This document shows positions 1 to 11,796 of a DNA stretch of 64,000 bases, piece after piece. Position 1 is the stretch's first letter. Every line of letters begins with the position of its first letter. A program made the translations under genes and the position numbers. The stretch is from positions 62,001-126,000 of the forward strand of contig CAJQUW010007262.1 of the NCBI GenBank assembly GCA_907163375.1, written 5' to 3'. This DNA is from Prostheceraeus crozeri (taxonomy: Eukaryota > Platyhelminthes > Polycladida > Euryleptidae). Under the pieces are notes generated by a model, which saw only the letters and a program-made list of their open reading frames with translations, was not told the origin of the DNA and did no database searches.

Positions 1-275
1 CACGCTCTCAGTCTCTTTTGCGGCACGAAACCAAGAGATTAATTTGATTTGACCATATACTCTTTCAACTATACTGGCAATTCTCTTTGTTTCTTGAACA
101 CGCTTCCGTCAATGTATTGAACGCTGGAATAAATCTTCTTTTTTGGAACACCAGGGATAACTCCCTTTTTCCTCACTGCTGAAAATGTCTTAACGAACCA
201 ATCTGGATACCCACCTTGTTGCATAATGACGGTAAGACGATTGATCTCATCTTAAATATGTTGTGAGAGCATACA
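1..275 (-). mobile_element. Penelope-like element fragment, end of the reverse transcriptase
   Basis: Read on the minus strand, this stretch gives a peptide containing DEINRLTVIM, then GGYPDWFVKTF, then YSSVQYIDGS and a short tail. The pattern of an NGYP-like box followed by a 'xYIxGxS' box is what I know from the C-terminal part of Penelope-like reverse transcriptases, before the GIY-YIG nuclease. It is a broken fossil that continues off the left edge. It lies in the first intron of the LIAS gene, in the same orientation. The family call rests on two short motifs, so it is moderate. Confidence 0.5.
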
Positions 276-669
276 ATTCGAGCTCTGTTGAAAATGTTCC
301 GCGCTTATTTAACTTTCCAACTTTTAGGGCAATGAGCTTCATAATTTATGTTAACACCTGTGAAAGTTGGGTTCATGAATAGAGATAGTTAGGCTCTCTG
401 TGGGTCTTTTTCTATCCATCAAAATCATCAACTTTTTATTCTGAAATCGGTGTGCTAATTACACTAGCCGAAGGGTCTTAAAATGGATGAATACAGTGAT
501 GGTTACTTCTCAAACTTTGTCTAATTCGGACGGGAGTACTTGGCATGCTAAGTCCATGCAACTTCACAAAGAAATAGTCTCATCTTTTGCATCAATATCG
601 CATGAGTGGCGCAAGTAAAAATGTGCCACGCATTAACTTCATTCTACTGAAATGACACACTATACTCAC
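276..669. other. LIAS intron sequence, nothing recognised
   Basis: This is the 5' part of the intron that follows LIAS exon 1 on the minus strand. The donor GTGAGT reads from base 669 leftwards. I see no exon, repeat or RNA gene in it. Confidence 0.5.
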
Positions 670-896
670 TGCTCTCCTTTTACTCTCTTCAATGATTCTG
701 AACTTTGAAATTCATGATCCTTAACAAAATCCTCCAATTCTGGTCCGCTCGATAGCTTCTTCTTCAATTCTTCTAAACGACCACTGCTGCTTTCTGAAGA
801 AGTGATGTCGCTTGAAAAACGTGCTATAGCAGGAAAGATAGCCTTCTTATGCCTTACAGCGGCTCCACAATGTGAGCAAAGAGATCTTCTAAACAT
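670..896 (-). CDS. LIAS: Lipoyl synthase, mitochondrial: first coding exon (partial gene)
   Basis: Lipoyl synthase is a mitochondrial radical-SAM enzyme that inserts two sulfurs into protein-bound octanoyl groups to make lipoyl cofactors. This exon encodes 75 residues plus two bases. It starts MFRRSLCSHCGAAVRHKK, an Arg/Lys-rich and acid-free stretch typical of a mitochondrial targeting peptide. The stretch ELKKKLSSGPELEDFVKD then matches the conserved 'KKELLQNGPDLQDFV' region of animal LIAS, and LKRVKGE matches the 'LKRQKGERLRLP' segment just before the catalytic domain. The ATG is at 894-896. The exon ends at 670 in front of a GTGAGT donor, in phase 2. The CxxxCxxC cluster exons must lie left of the window. 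The match is from memory but falls in the right order and place. Confidence 0.75.
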
Positions 897-923
897 TCTA
901 ATCTACCTCTGAAATGGAGAAGG
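897..923 (-). promoter_or_regulatory. 3' splice acceptor 12 nt upstream of the LIAS start codon
   Basis: On the minus strand, CCTTCTCCATTTCAG (923 down to 909) is a good polypyrimidine tract plus CAG acceptor. Only 12 nt (908-897) separate it from the ATG. It must serve either a 5'UTR intron or a spliced-leader trans-splice. BRR2 shows the same arrangement at 21709-21735. Confidence 0.6.
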
Positions 924-2705
924 GCCACGAGTTAATATTCATACAACAAAAAAAACAGATAAATGCGTACATACGTTCTGAGCAGTGTCCTCATGTAGAT
1001 AGTATCCCTAGTCACTGGACCGATAGCGACAACAATAAATTGAAATAAATCACATCTTCAAAGTTGGGAAAAATCAACTATTTGTGAATTTTGTTGACTT
1101 GATATACTTCAACAGCTGAGCTTTTTTGTCGTAGTACATAAAATCACCTTATTTGACATCACCCAGACTATTATTACGGTGAAATAAAGTATAAAGCTAC
1201 TGAATGTCAATTTCAATACTGTTTGACAATATCAGACAACGGTAGGCCCTGTATAAATCAAATTAACTAGTCATCATTAGGAGTGCAGCGGATTTGAAAA
1301 TTTTAAATTTCCGGAATTAATTAGGATTTCCCGGATTTGGAGATAAAACGAATCTACATTGCATTACGTAGATTTGTTTTTTCCTAAATAGTACAACGTG
1401 TCTATAGTAGTTACTGAATTGATCCATCGTTTTTGTCACTCATATTTTGATTTGCCTATTTTGTTATTCCTAAAAAAATGAAGTTATAGTCACATAAATT
1501 GTTTTCGATGCTCAATGGGGCAAGCCAGGAAACTATTGCAGTTCAACATCGACAGTCTGCTCCACTATTTTAGATGCATTGATTCAGAATGGTATAAGTC
1601 TTCAATCATCATCAGAACAGCCTACTTTCTAATGACGCAATCCGGTTCAGTACGTTAGGCGGCTTAATTATATTAAGAAGTTCGCAGCAAAAATAAAAAA
1701 TGCGACACGGGACCGAACCCCCTCGCACGCATGGATAACGTTGACATAAGACCAGAGTTTATTTATATTTAATCAACAAATTTCTCGGTAATACCTAGCT
1801 GTCACGTCATTTGATGTAGGCCTGTCGGTAGTAGAAAAATCGAAGGGAGTGCATGAGACGTAACAAAAATGTTTTCAATTAATTTCCTTGAAGCGAAGTC
1901 TATTTGCATTCATTTCACAACGTAGCGCAACATACGGTATGTTTCAATCATTTCATCAAATCCGGTGCACTCCTTGTCATCATAAGATTATGCTAGCAAC
2001 ATGTAAATTGTGCAATTGCTAGCTAGTATTCCTACCTCTTACACCTCCTCGTTTCAGATATTATTGATGATCCTTTTTTCAACTCGTATGCATTGCACTT
2101 CGATTTTCAGAAGTATTAGAATATAGGCTTACAATGCTAATCAATGCCAGTAGGCCCATCATGCAGAGTGATCCCACAATCATACCTTCATAAAATTCAT
2201 GCATTTTGCAGTCCAAGCAAAAATGTAATATAAAGTTATCTGTATTAACAATTTATGATAGCCACTAGCAATTTACATTTCTGAAACAGCGCACGAGTTG
2301 CATCGCAAATTGGGTGAATTCAGAATTACAAGAGATATAAAGCGTAATTCGTTTAATATTCATACGATTACAAACACCGGTAGATCATGTAACACTGTGT
2401 ATTCGTGACTATAGAAATTACAAAATCCAGAACACAAATCAAATGCCTCGATGTTTGATTTCTTTCGGAATTCGATTGCAAAAGCTTACCGAAAAAATCA
2501 TCTGGTTCGGAAGTGAGCAATCGTCAACATGGTCTCGTTTAGTGAGTGTATTCTGATGTAAACCAACTGTCAATCGGAAATTTTCGAGTCAGATTTGGAA
2601 TCATACCAATTCCAAGAAAACATATGACCATATTCCATAATTGGTACACATTTCGACTGATTGACTTTTGGACCGCGATCAGTACAAACATTTGTGTATA
2701 AATAA
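924..2705. other. Intergenic, nothing recognised
   Basis: AT-rich sequence without a convincing ORF, tRNA or terminal repeat. Any LIAS promoter should be near its left end, but I see no clear core element. Confidence 0.4.
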
Positions 2706-2732
2706 TTTCAGATTTTAAACTTTAGGAAATAT

Positions 2733-3095
2733 TTGAATCATTCTACTCCAGTTCAACAAAGAATCGAACAATTCTGCAAGCAATGCGACCTTCGCAGTTG
2801 GTTGAGCAAGTTTGAATTGCATGCACGCATGGTTATGATTGCAGAATCGTCTAAGGTTGATTTTCTAATGACAAATCTGGACTTACATATTTTTCAAGCG
2901 GTTATTGGTACTTTTCCTGGTGATCTTGTATATGACATTATTGGATTTTTGAAGAACGCTATTCGCTTGGACCGCTTGGACTTCTTCAGTACAACTTTCA
3001 GTGGTTCATTTGATGATTGCATATCAAAGCTACAAATGCTGCATGACAATCTCACTACAAATCCAAAAGAGGAGATGCAGATTTCAAAATGTTAA
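2733..3095 (+). mobile_element. Gag-like fossil, possible LTR-retrotransposon remnant
   Basis: A 120-codon open stretch contains LRSWLSKFELHARM followed by a long helical, Leu-rich region. A 'W-x-x-K-F-E' segment leading into alternating helices is the usual look of Ty3-like Gag N-terminal domains. No protease, polymerase or terminal repeats were recognised nearby. It looks old and broken. A host exon is possible, because a TTTCAG acceptor-like string ends just upstream at 2711. Confidence 0.25.
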
Positions 3096-6000
3096 GCGAC
3101 AGTTTCTAAATCTTCAAATTCAGAACTACGCAGTGAATGCGTGCAGTTATATAATTCGATACAAGAAAATGACCATTGCCTGCGTATGACTCTTGCATGA
3201 CTCTTGAACAACTTGCTCCACATGGCATGACTCTTGACGAGGAGAAATGCGTATATCAGATGACTAATGGTAGCATAATTTGTCATGTAGTTTTAACTGA
3301 CAACAGGCCGATATCATTGTTCGATCTCTACTTAATTTAAGTAATTTATACAATTATATTAAGTCATCATAAAGGTCATTATTCATCTTCGCCAATGACG
3401 GTAGATAAAACAGAAAGAGCGCTACTGTTTGGAAAGTTATAATGTTTTCTGCTAACCATTACAATGGAGTCAGCTTATTGCATACATCGTGTACATTAGT
3501 CAATTGAAAAGGGATCGATCAATACCTGAAAAGACTGCAGGTGCGACTAGTGTTGCAAAAATGCCACACAATATAGTACTTGCAAAAATGTTTCGCCTGT
3601 TGATGAAAAAATTAAACTTTGTGTCCTATCTTATAGAAATCTTTATCAATTTGCAACCTTCATGTACCTAGGAAAGTTATCTACAAGACGCGTTTTCGAC
3701 CTAGCGGCTTGAACAGCTATGCGCTTTCACAAGCGATAGTTGCAAAAAGTAATCGTTTTTTGATCGTAAAACTCGCAGATCTGTGACTTAACTTGCACAA
3801 ATCTGCATCAGTTTGCATCTGCAGATTACTACAAGTACAGTATTGTAGATCAAGTAACTGAGAAATCTAGCCGTTTCGAAAGGACACACACATTCAGAAA
3901 ACATAGCTAATATTGGGGATAGCCATGTGGAAGGTAAATGCAGCATTTAAGACCAAGCTGTAGCGCCTCATTTTGATTTGCTGTTGCCATCTGACTTTGC
4001 GATTTCACTGGAGTAAGTCTGCTTTTGTATTTCGAAAAGACTCGTGACTTCAAGTGGAGAGCTCAGGGTGTTCCACTAACTAGATTTTCCTAGACTTTTG
4101 ATATGTTGATAGTGGATTTTTTCTCTACAAAATGAACCCACTCTTGAAACTTCTGTAATTTGTGGCGGGTTGAAATATATATTGTCTGCACTATTTCAGC
4201 ATTTCGAAAAGAGCACCAATAAATATTCAACATCCACATTGAAAAATACAATGAACTATCCAACAATGAACAATTTTTCAGAAACAAGCTGATTTGAGAA
4301 ATGCTTGAGTGGAATTCTGCATTACTCTGTGCTGAAGCGGACTGAGCATGAAAGCATCATGATTATGTGAAAAATAACATTCATATGTGGAAATTCACAT
4401 ACTTTGCTTACATCCGTAAATGCGAAAAAAGCCGATTAGCATCGACCTCATCAAGGCAAAGAGTGATTGCTCATTGACTCATGATGGAGAATAAAGATGA
4501 AAGCTGTAAGAGTTAATTATGGTGAACACTTCTGCTACCAGTCTTGTGTAAAGTCGATCACAACCCAGCTCCAATCTACAACACCGTTTTTACAATAGTG
4601 TCTACATTTGTCCAACAATCAGGTCCACATCTAATTACTCTTGAAGATCACAAAATTTTCTTGACTCTTCAAATCCGATAAAATTAGTCAGCTCCTGTAT
4701 TTCAGAGATCCCGTTGCGGCCGGATTCTAAACTTTATAGTCTTCTGCATCTTTTCTAACCGTGGGTCACTCGTGTGTAGTTAGACATGAAACTGCAGAGA
4801 TAGTGACAAGATATTGCAATGACAGTCCAATAGGAGCTATTTTATCGTTTCCACACGTTCAACCATCTCCTCTTACCGAGGCATCCTGCTCCAATTTATG
4901 AGGAACTCAATGTTATATTAACAAATCCTTTTCCTGTAGTCTCTAAATCTGTAGCTACGAAATGCGGACCCGACGCTGTTTGTAAATTATATTGATGTTG
5001 AACTTTATATATTTCCCGACCTAATTAAAAACCAGAGAGAAATTACACAAATAACCGCACATATATCCACAGGATAATTCAAATTGATGAGTTTAGCCCT
5101 CATAAAGGACTTCATATTTCAACTAATTTTTGTTATGATTCAATATTGCCCGCTTATCAATTGTGGTGTCAAATGTATAGACTTCGACCACAATTCATAT
5201 GGTTATCTGCATACATTCAAGCACAATAAAAAAAGCTCCAGTTAATATACTATGAAAATGCATCGTTAATGTGAAAAATTAAATAATTGGCACTCATGAT
5301 GCAACTAGACAGCTGATATTTTTAAAACGGCTGCCTTGTAATGCAAAGATAATTTCGAGATGCTTAAACAAGGAATAATTCTCGGCTAGCATATAGTAGA
5401 GATATAATTTTGAAGTTACATTTCGAAGTGTGCGGAGAATTCCTTGAATCACGTTCGATGCCAATGTATGCTTGACGAAATTGGCGTGCATACATAGTCA
5501 CACTGTGCACATAATCAGATTGTGTGCTTCTGTGCTTGCACCTGTTAACGACCAGCGGTCTTTTTGTGCCATCATTGTTCGGACCATCTTTCAAAATCGG
5601 AGTTATCAAAGTTCATACACAAAGATGTTTGGTCACAGCTGTTCGTTCCTTGCGCCATTTTAACATGCACCCATGAGGTCGGCAGCAAGTTTTGGCAATG
5701 ACATTTGATGTTGGTGAATTCAACACCTTCTCAAAATGTATTTACTGTTTAAATACTTTCGTTGTATGAATATACGCAATTTTTATCTTATTTTTGTCGT
5801 GACTCGTGCATGTGATGCTTGTGTTTATTGTAGGGTTGATTAATTTCTGTCTCTTGTCTCCTTTTTACACTTCATGAAGTGGTTCAATCCTAGTGCATTT
5901 AAAATAACTTGTACTGCGCTTCTTTATTAACCAAATACTATCATAAATTAATCAAGAAAATCTTCGAGTGATCGACATTAGCCTGTAATTGAGCCTTACT

Positions 6001-6440
6001 ATTTTAATTATGAAGCTGCCATTCACCAATTTTTTAAAGCAGACCGGTGTGTAAATTTTCTGGGCTTTTCTCACCAGCATTTGCGAGCTCTAACTATGAA
6101 TTAATGGAACCAAGTGTATGAAAGGCAAATGCTGCAGCCACTTGACGGAGTTACTTTTTAGATTCAAACCAATGCATGAAAGTAATGAACATATACAAAG
6201 TAATGATATGTTATCTCATAAGTCACGAAAATTGATCATTTATCAAGTTTCTCACACATCGATCTTTCAATCATTGACAATGTTGGGTTTGATGAATGAA
6301 AGGCGTTGTGTTAGAGTATATCATTCTTTCGATAAGGAATGGCAACATAAACCAAGTTTTCCAAGTAGCTTGGTCTATGTTGCCATGCTTTAAAGGAATA
6401 ATTCCTTTTATTTTAACTACCTCTTAAAAGTCTGTGCGAG
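3096..6440. other. Intergenic, nothing recognised
   Basis: About 3.3 kb with only short open frames that show no conserved motif. No terminal inverted repeats, tandem arrays or RNA genes stood out. Confidence 0.4.
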
Positions 6441-6858
6441 TAGGGGAGAGCGGGGTGATATGGCACCTGGGGTGAATTGGCACCCACCCCCTACAGCCTA
6501 TTGTAGGCTCTGTATCAAAAATCCAAAATATACATTTGAAAGCACTATTATAGTGCACACTTGCATGGTACCCAGAGTTCCGTTATTTCCGCTATTTTCC
6601 GCTTTCTCGAAAATTGTCCTTTATTTCTCGTTTTTTTACCAATTTTTCCGTTATTTCCTTTTTTCTTCAAATTGTCATATGTAAATTGCAAAATGCTACT
6701 GAATCTTGTTATCATATTCCTGGAACTTTCATAGTAACATTCAAATAAGTAGATTAAAGTGAAATACGCTTAGGTACAATAATCTTAATCTCTTGCCCCA
6801 GGTGTGAATATAAAGTGATTTTGAGGAGGGTCTACAAAGGGAATATTGACGTATGCGT

Positions 6859-8060
6859 TAGAGATGTACATGGCTGGACCTGACGAGCCGCAAGTCGATG
6901 TGATTTTGAAATATTCAAGCCGAGCTGAACCGAGCCGTGCATTGCTAGAGCCAAGCCGAACTGACGAGCCGTTTTAATTTTAGATAAAATAAAGTTAAAA
7001 TTCAACCTAATGTACAGTGTCAATACACATCGTTTGTTAGCAAGTGTTGATTGCAGAACATTTGCTGGATATAATTACAGTTGCGTCATCAATTGTAGAT
7101 TGTGAAGGAATTCTTTACTTGACGATAAAGTTAGTAACATGGTAACATTGCAATGATTACCTTGTCTTATGAAAATTCCTGGTTGTATTGATGTAATATT
7201 TATAAATGGCTATGGTTTTCCTTGTCCATCATTCTTACAAATTTCCTACGCAGTTTTCTATTTTTCACTTTCTCTAGCGATTTGATGCATCCGGCTAATA
7301 CAATTGCGCATCAGTTTTATCATAAATTTTGAGAAAGACATATATCGCAACGCAAGCTATCATTTGAGGATGATGGTCCTTGACGAATAATAAAGAGCCT
7401 CTAATCCATCAATCTTAGGATAAGAATATCAAAGCTGTCCATTGCTGAGTTTATGCAAAGGTTTTAAAGTCTCCTAAATGAATGAATTTTAATTCTTTGA
7501 TGAATTCATGCTTTCATGATGTAATTTAAGTCACAAAAATTCGGGAAATAATTCGATGTAAGTTTTTTTAAATTCATTAGACATATTGTTTGACTTACAA
7601 ATTCATTCATTTGGTAGGCCACAAAATCAGTTAAAATGAAGAAAAATCAGATTTTGGAAAAACCCATTCCGGTGTAAAGCTATAAACCTCGTTATATATC
7701 TGCGATTGCGATTAGGCCTACCCATAAATATCGTGTATGACCAAAAATTTGTCTAAATATATCGAATTCGATATTATTTAAAAAATATTTTTGTATACCT
7801 TAACTCTAACTATGAAGTAGGTCTTTAAATTCTATAAATCATTGTCCTAATAGTTAGGACTTTAAATAGGCCTACTTATTAAATACTACCAAATGTAGTT
7901 AGCCTACATCAAAAAATTAAATAAAAATCTATCTTACACCTATCTTGCACCTTAAACGATATATTTTGAGCTAAGCAGAAGAGCCGTGGCTCCGACCGGC
8001 TCGAACAAGTGGAGCCGAGCCGCCATCGGTTTGGCTAGGCTCGGCTTAGGTACATCTCTA
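6859..8060. mobile_element. hAT-like element with 8-bp target duplication GTATGCGT
   Basis: The element begins TAGAGATGTAC and ends with the exact inverse, an 11-bp perfect terminal inverted repeat. It is flanked by GTATGCGT at 6851-6858 and 8061-8068, an 8-bp duplication as hAT elements make. Both ends are crowded with GAGCCG/GAGCCGAGCC repeats (roughly 6885-6975 and 7980-8045), mostly in the same orientation at both ends. It is 1,202 bp long with no transposase ORF, so it is non-autonomous. It sits inside the 6441-15324 element and is younger than it. Confidence 0.85.
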
Positions 8061-9259
8061 GTATGCGTTTGTACGTATGGGATGTTTCTGATGAAATCGA
8101 ATAATCTTTTCTATTTTTGCTGCTCCTGCATCACATCATCACATCTGGGCTGTTTGTAGAAACATAGAGATCAATTCAACAAAAGAAGGACAAGCTTTGA
8201 ATGTACAAATTTCTTCTGAATTCTTCAGATCCGTTTAAGGGTGCAAAACTCAATGTAATCCTACTTTTAAGCTTTTTATCATTTTCTGATCACATCGTTA
8301 AAATATTGCGCTCGTACTTTCGTGCACCAAATATTTGTGGTGCTTCTGTCTTTTTATGTTTATGTAATCCATCATTTAGTACAAAAGTACAGTTTACAGA
8401 TGCATCCATGTTTAGTGAACAATAGGTCTATGGCAGTATTGATGTATCAAGTCCTACGCTACATCTTAACCCTCATCGCCACACCTGTCTACCTTTGTAG
8501 ACGACATGTTTTTTGAAACACTGCAACTTCTTCAAAAATGATGATATCTTGACGAAATGTATTTTCCATATATATTTTTTAAGTATTATGCTATCCTTAG
8601 AATTTCAGATCTAAAATCAATTTCGGTCATGTCAAACACGCATTACAATCATATTCGGCACACCTGTATACCTTTGCATAAGTCAGCACTTAATGTACAA
8701 AAATGTTGGATTTTCGGAAGACAATAATTAAACTCTTGGTTCTGTTTGAGTGTCAGGCGTGCTTAGTTGCCTGAGAGAACATTTTGCGGAAGTTCTTTTA
8801 TGAGTCACAACGGTCAAAGTCCGTTTGGTTAAGTGAAGGATTGCCACAATAAAAACTGCATTTGTGTTTTGTAAGTGACAGTCTGAAAGATATTCTACAA
8901 GGTATGTGGCGTTGGTCAGTCGAAGAAGTCTAAGTCCACTCCGCATTGGTTGAATCATTGCACAAGAGGAATTGGTTCATACATGATAGAAATATTCACT
9001 TCCAACTTCAGTAGGATATCATCAATCGTTATTCTACGAAGTTCAGCGACGTTCAGTAGATTGGCGATCAACCTAAACCTTAGTTTTTTGCATGTCTGCA
9101 TAATATTATCATAACATGCTCACATGAATGGTGAAATTTATTGTTTCGTAATTTTTTTGAACCTGTAAAATTCAATTAGTGAACATACTCGAACATTTTT
9201 CAATAGTAAGTACTCACGATGGCACTATTTAGTAGATACTGACTACTCATTGCAGTTCA

Positions 9260-9455
9260 TGAAGAATGTGAACCTAGGTAACTTGTCCGTTTTTTGCTTT
9301 ATCCGTTTAACGTCCTTTTCTCCATCTCCGTTGGGTTGGACGATGATAGCTCTCGGAATTTCTACCCCCCCCCCCCCCCAGCCACTCAATTCGCGCAGTC
9401 ACAGCTGCATTCGTTCCACCACCGGAATCCAACATGTCTCCCAGGTATCAGAAAC
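9260..9455 (-). mobile_element. LINE reverse-transcriptase fragment (YLGDML segment)
   Basis: On the minus strand the frame reads YLGDMLDSGGGTNAAVTARI and then a Trp. This matches the 'YLGDMLDxGGGxxAAVTARIRxAW' block downstream of the RT core in a very common metazoan LINE type. A run of 15 C (9365-9379) interrupts the fragment. It is a decayed piece. The next block of the same protein type lies at higher coordinates (10196-10620), which is the wrong order for one intact minus-strand copy. Confidence 0.55.
9365..9379. repeat. Poly-C run of 15
   Basis: Fifteen consecutive C lie inside the LINE fragment, a likely slippage site. Confidence 0.95.
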
Positions 9456-10195
9456 GGGTAACAGTGTCGCACCTGAGCATCTCTTGCCCTCTTCACTTGT
9501 CAATAATTGCGCCAATTCTTTCCTTCTCCTCTCTTGAGATTGCCAAATGATCTTGCGGGCATTCTCCTTTGCCTTTGCATATCGCGAATCGCATTCTCTT
9601 TTCTTCCACTGCTGAGGCTACTTCGCACCACGATGTGTCAGTATGTCTTGGTGCTAACTTCGTCTTGCCGCTAAGTGAAGTAAGAAATGTAACTCTAGCT
9701 CTACATTATGTATTCAGCTACTCAAATATTCTTCGTTTTTGCCGCATTAGTGTGAATTAATCTGTAGATAAAATTAAAAATCTTTTTCAAATCAATCGTA
9801 GAGGTGGCGCTATCAAAGTGCACATTACGAGTGAGCTGCTCAAAGTTGAGAAGAACGGTGGAGCTGATGCAAAAAGCGAACGGTGAATTTCGACGAGATC
9901 AGCAAGCGTCTTCTGCCTATCACCAACGACAAAGCTTGGAAAAAGAAAGGAAAGAAATATTAATTGGAATCGAAGTTGCTGATCTTCAGAGAGAAAAAGG
10001 AAGCTCTCGACAGTAGAAATATATAAAGAGATAAGATCTTGCATGGACAGGAATTAATTCACACGAGTTTGAAAAGAAAGAAGGAACTTAAAGTGGAATT
10101 GGATGGTGTGAATCAAAATGACAATGACTTCACTCACTCATCCTTTTTGCGTCCTTTTCCAGAAGATGCTGGTTTATGCGCTTACTGCTTTAGTA

Positions 10196-10620
10196 TTAAT
10201 TTCCAACGGGCGTCCGCTTCCTGGGCTCCCACACGTTTGGATAATCTTTCACCACTTGTTCCCAGGTCTTCTTTTGTCTTCCTGCTCCTCTTTTGCCATC
10301 TCCTTCCATCCACATCACTTTTCTGATCCACTCTGTCTCATCCCTTCTTACCACGTGGCCAAACCAACGTAGTCTTTGCCTTCTCACGATGTCTGTGATG
10401 TTCTCAAGACCCATTGCTTTTCTGATGCTATCATTCGATTTCCTGTCCGATAAACTGACATCTACCTTGGCATTCACATCTCCAAACGTTCAAGCATCTT
10501 CCGATGGGATGAAAGCAGCGGTCATGACTTGCAACCATAAAGCATAGCTTGCCGCACACGGGCTCCGTATACATGACCCTTGGTTCTCGAAGATGGCCCT
10601 TCAGTAGATTTTAACTTCTG
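10196..10620 (-). mobile_element. LINE reverse-transcriptase C-terminal fragment (RLRWFGHV tail)
   Basis: Minus-strand frames give KGHVYGARVRQAMLYGCKS, then SDRKSNDSIRKAMGLENI, then RRQRLRWFGHVVRRDE and GRQKKTWEQVVKD. These are, in order, the familiar blocks 'KGxVYxxxVRxAMLYGxExW', 'SLxDRKSNxELRxxLGIExI', 'RRxRLRWFGHVxR' and 'GRPKKTWxxVVKxD' at the C-terminus of a widespread LINE ORF2. The first part (about 10480-10620) is in a different frame with in-frame stops. The last 93 codons (10196-10477) are open. It is a dead fragment inside the family 1 element. Confidence 0.75.
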
Positions 10621-11368
10621 ATATACATACATATCTATTATACTACTTTGTTATTACATTCAGTTTCTCCACTTCCTCAGATTGACGGAGGCTAATAATA
10701 CTGAGGAGGGGGTGGGTGATACGAAGGCAAATATTATCATTTTTCTGAAAGTCTACGCGCACAGTTGAATAGTACTTTCTTCCTTCATGTTGACAGCTGA
10801 TTGGTAGCGTCTCACTTGTGTTCTAATTTCATGTGCCAAATGCAAATCATAAGCCTTTCGTTAGATACTTTATGTACAATTTGTATAACACACAAAATCC
10901 AATGTGATTTGATGAGGTGAATCAATGGGATTAGACAATATTAGAAATATTAACAAGATTTTCAACCGTGGATGGCTTCATATATTCAAATAATGAGCGT
11001 AAAGCGTCAAACTGGTTGAAAATACATGAATGACGCTGTGCAGCAAACTTGACGTATTCCTTTACTTTTCCGTTTTTTCCGTTATTATTCTTCGGTAATA
11101 GCGCTGGGAACCCTGCACTTGGCATATAATAATTATGTTCATGGCGGACTTCGTTTTTCCTCCACACATAAAAATTACGTTTACCTTGGGTCAAAAAATT
11201 TTTTGTATTTCTTCGGTTTTTGGGATATTTTTTTCCTAGCAACTGATATTTTCCGGCAATACACGTTTTCTGATAGCTAGGTCAATGGACTAAAAGGTTA
11301 CATGAATGAAATTTCCAAAATTTTGGTATTCTCGGTGCGCCAGCTGTTTTCGATAAAGAAGTGAAATG

Positions 11369-11407
11369 GGGGTGATTTGGCACTCGGACAGTGGGGTGAT
11401 CTGGCAC
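11369..11407 (+). repeat. Internal pair of the family 1 terminal phrase
   Basis: Two copies of the phrase (GGGGTGATTTGGCAC and GGGGTGATCTGGCAC) lie 24 nt apart, in the same orientation as the left end of the 6441-15324 element. They could mark the left end of a second, shorter element (11369-15324) or a solo end. Confidence 0.7.
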
Positions 11408-11796
11408 TATATGTTGACAGCTAGTTATGGGTATACCGAATCTAGCTTAATCCTGCTATTAAAACTGAACTAGTAGGACATCCATCAGGCCTAAATCTTA
11501 ACGCATCATCACTGCAAATTACTGCTAGCTATTACCGATTGGGCTTATCTAAAAGGGCAAATAACTCATAGCCTATAGCGATATGCGTTTTCCAAGTTGA
11601 TTTCGATTGCCTACTGCGTCATTTGGAGGAGCCGGGACCATATATTTCGGCTACCTGCCGAAATATCATTGTTCAATTTGCCGAGCCCGTAGACGTATTG
11701 GAAAAATAGCATGCTTGCAGTGTTTCTATTGATAGCATACTCTTGTTTTATATTGTTCAACTGTGTAATTTTTTCATCGATTTGATATATATAAAG

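Noticed and set aside
9804-10016. Charged helical ORF with EFRRDQQASSAYHQRQSLEK
   Set aside because: It looks coiled-coil-like but has no upstream start context, no conserved match I know, and lies within transposon debris.
6570-11125. Possible extra transposon with ends CAGAGTTCC and CAGGGTTCC
   Set aside because: The ends are only loosely similar and no target duplication is present.
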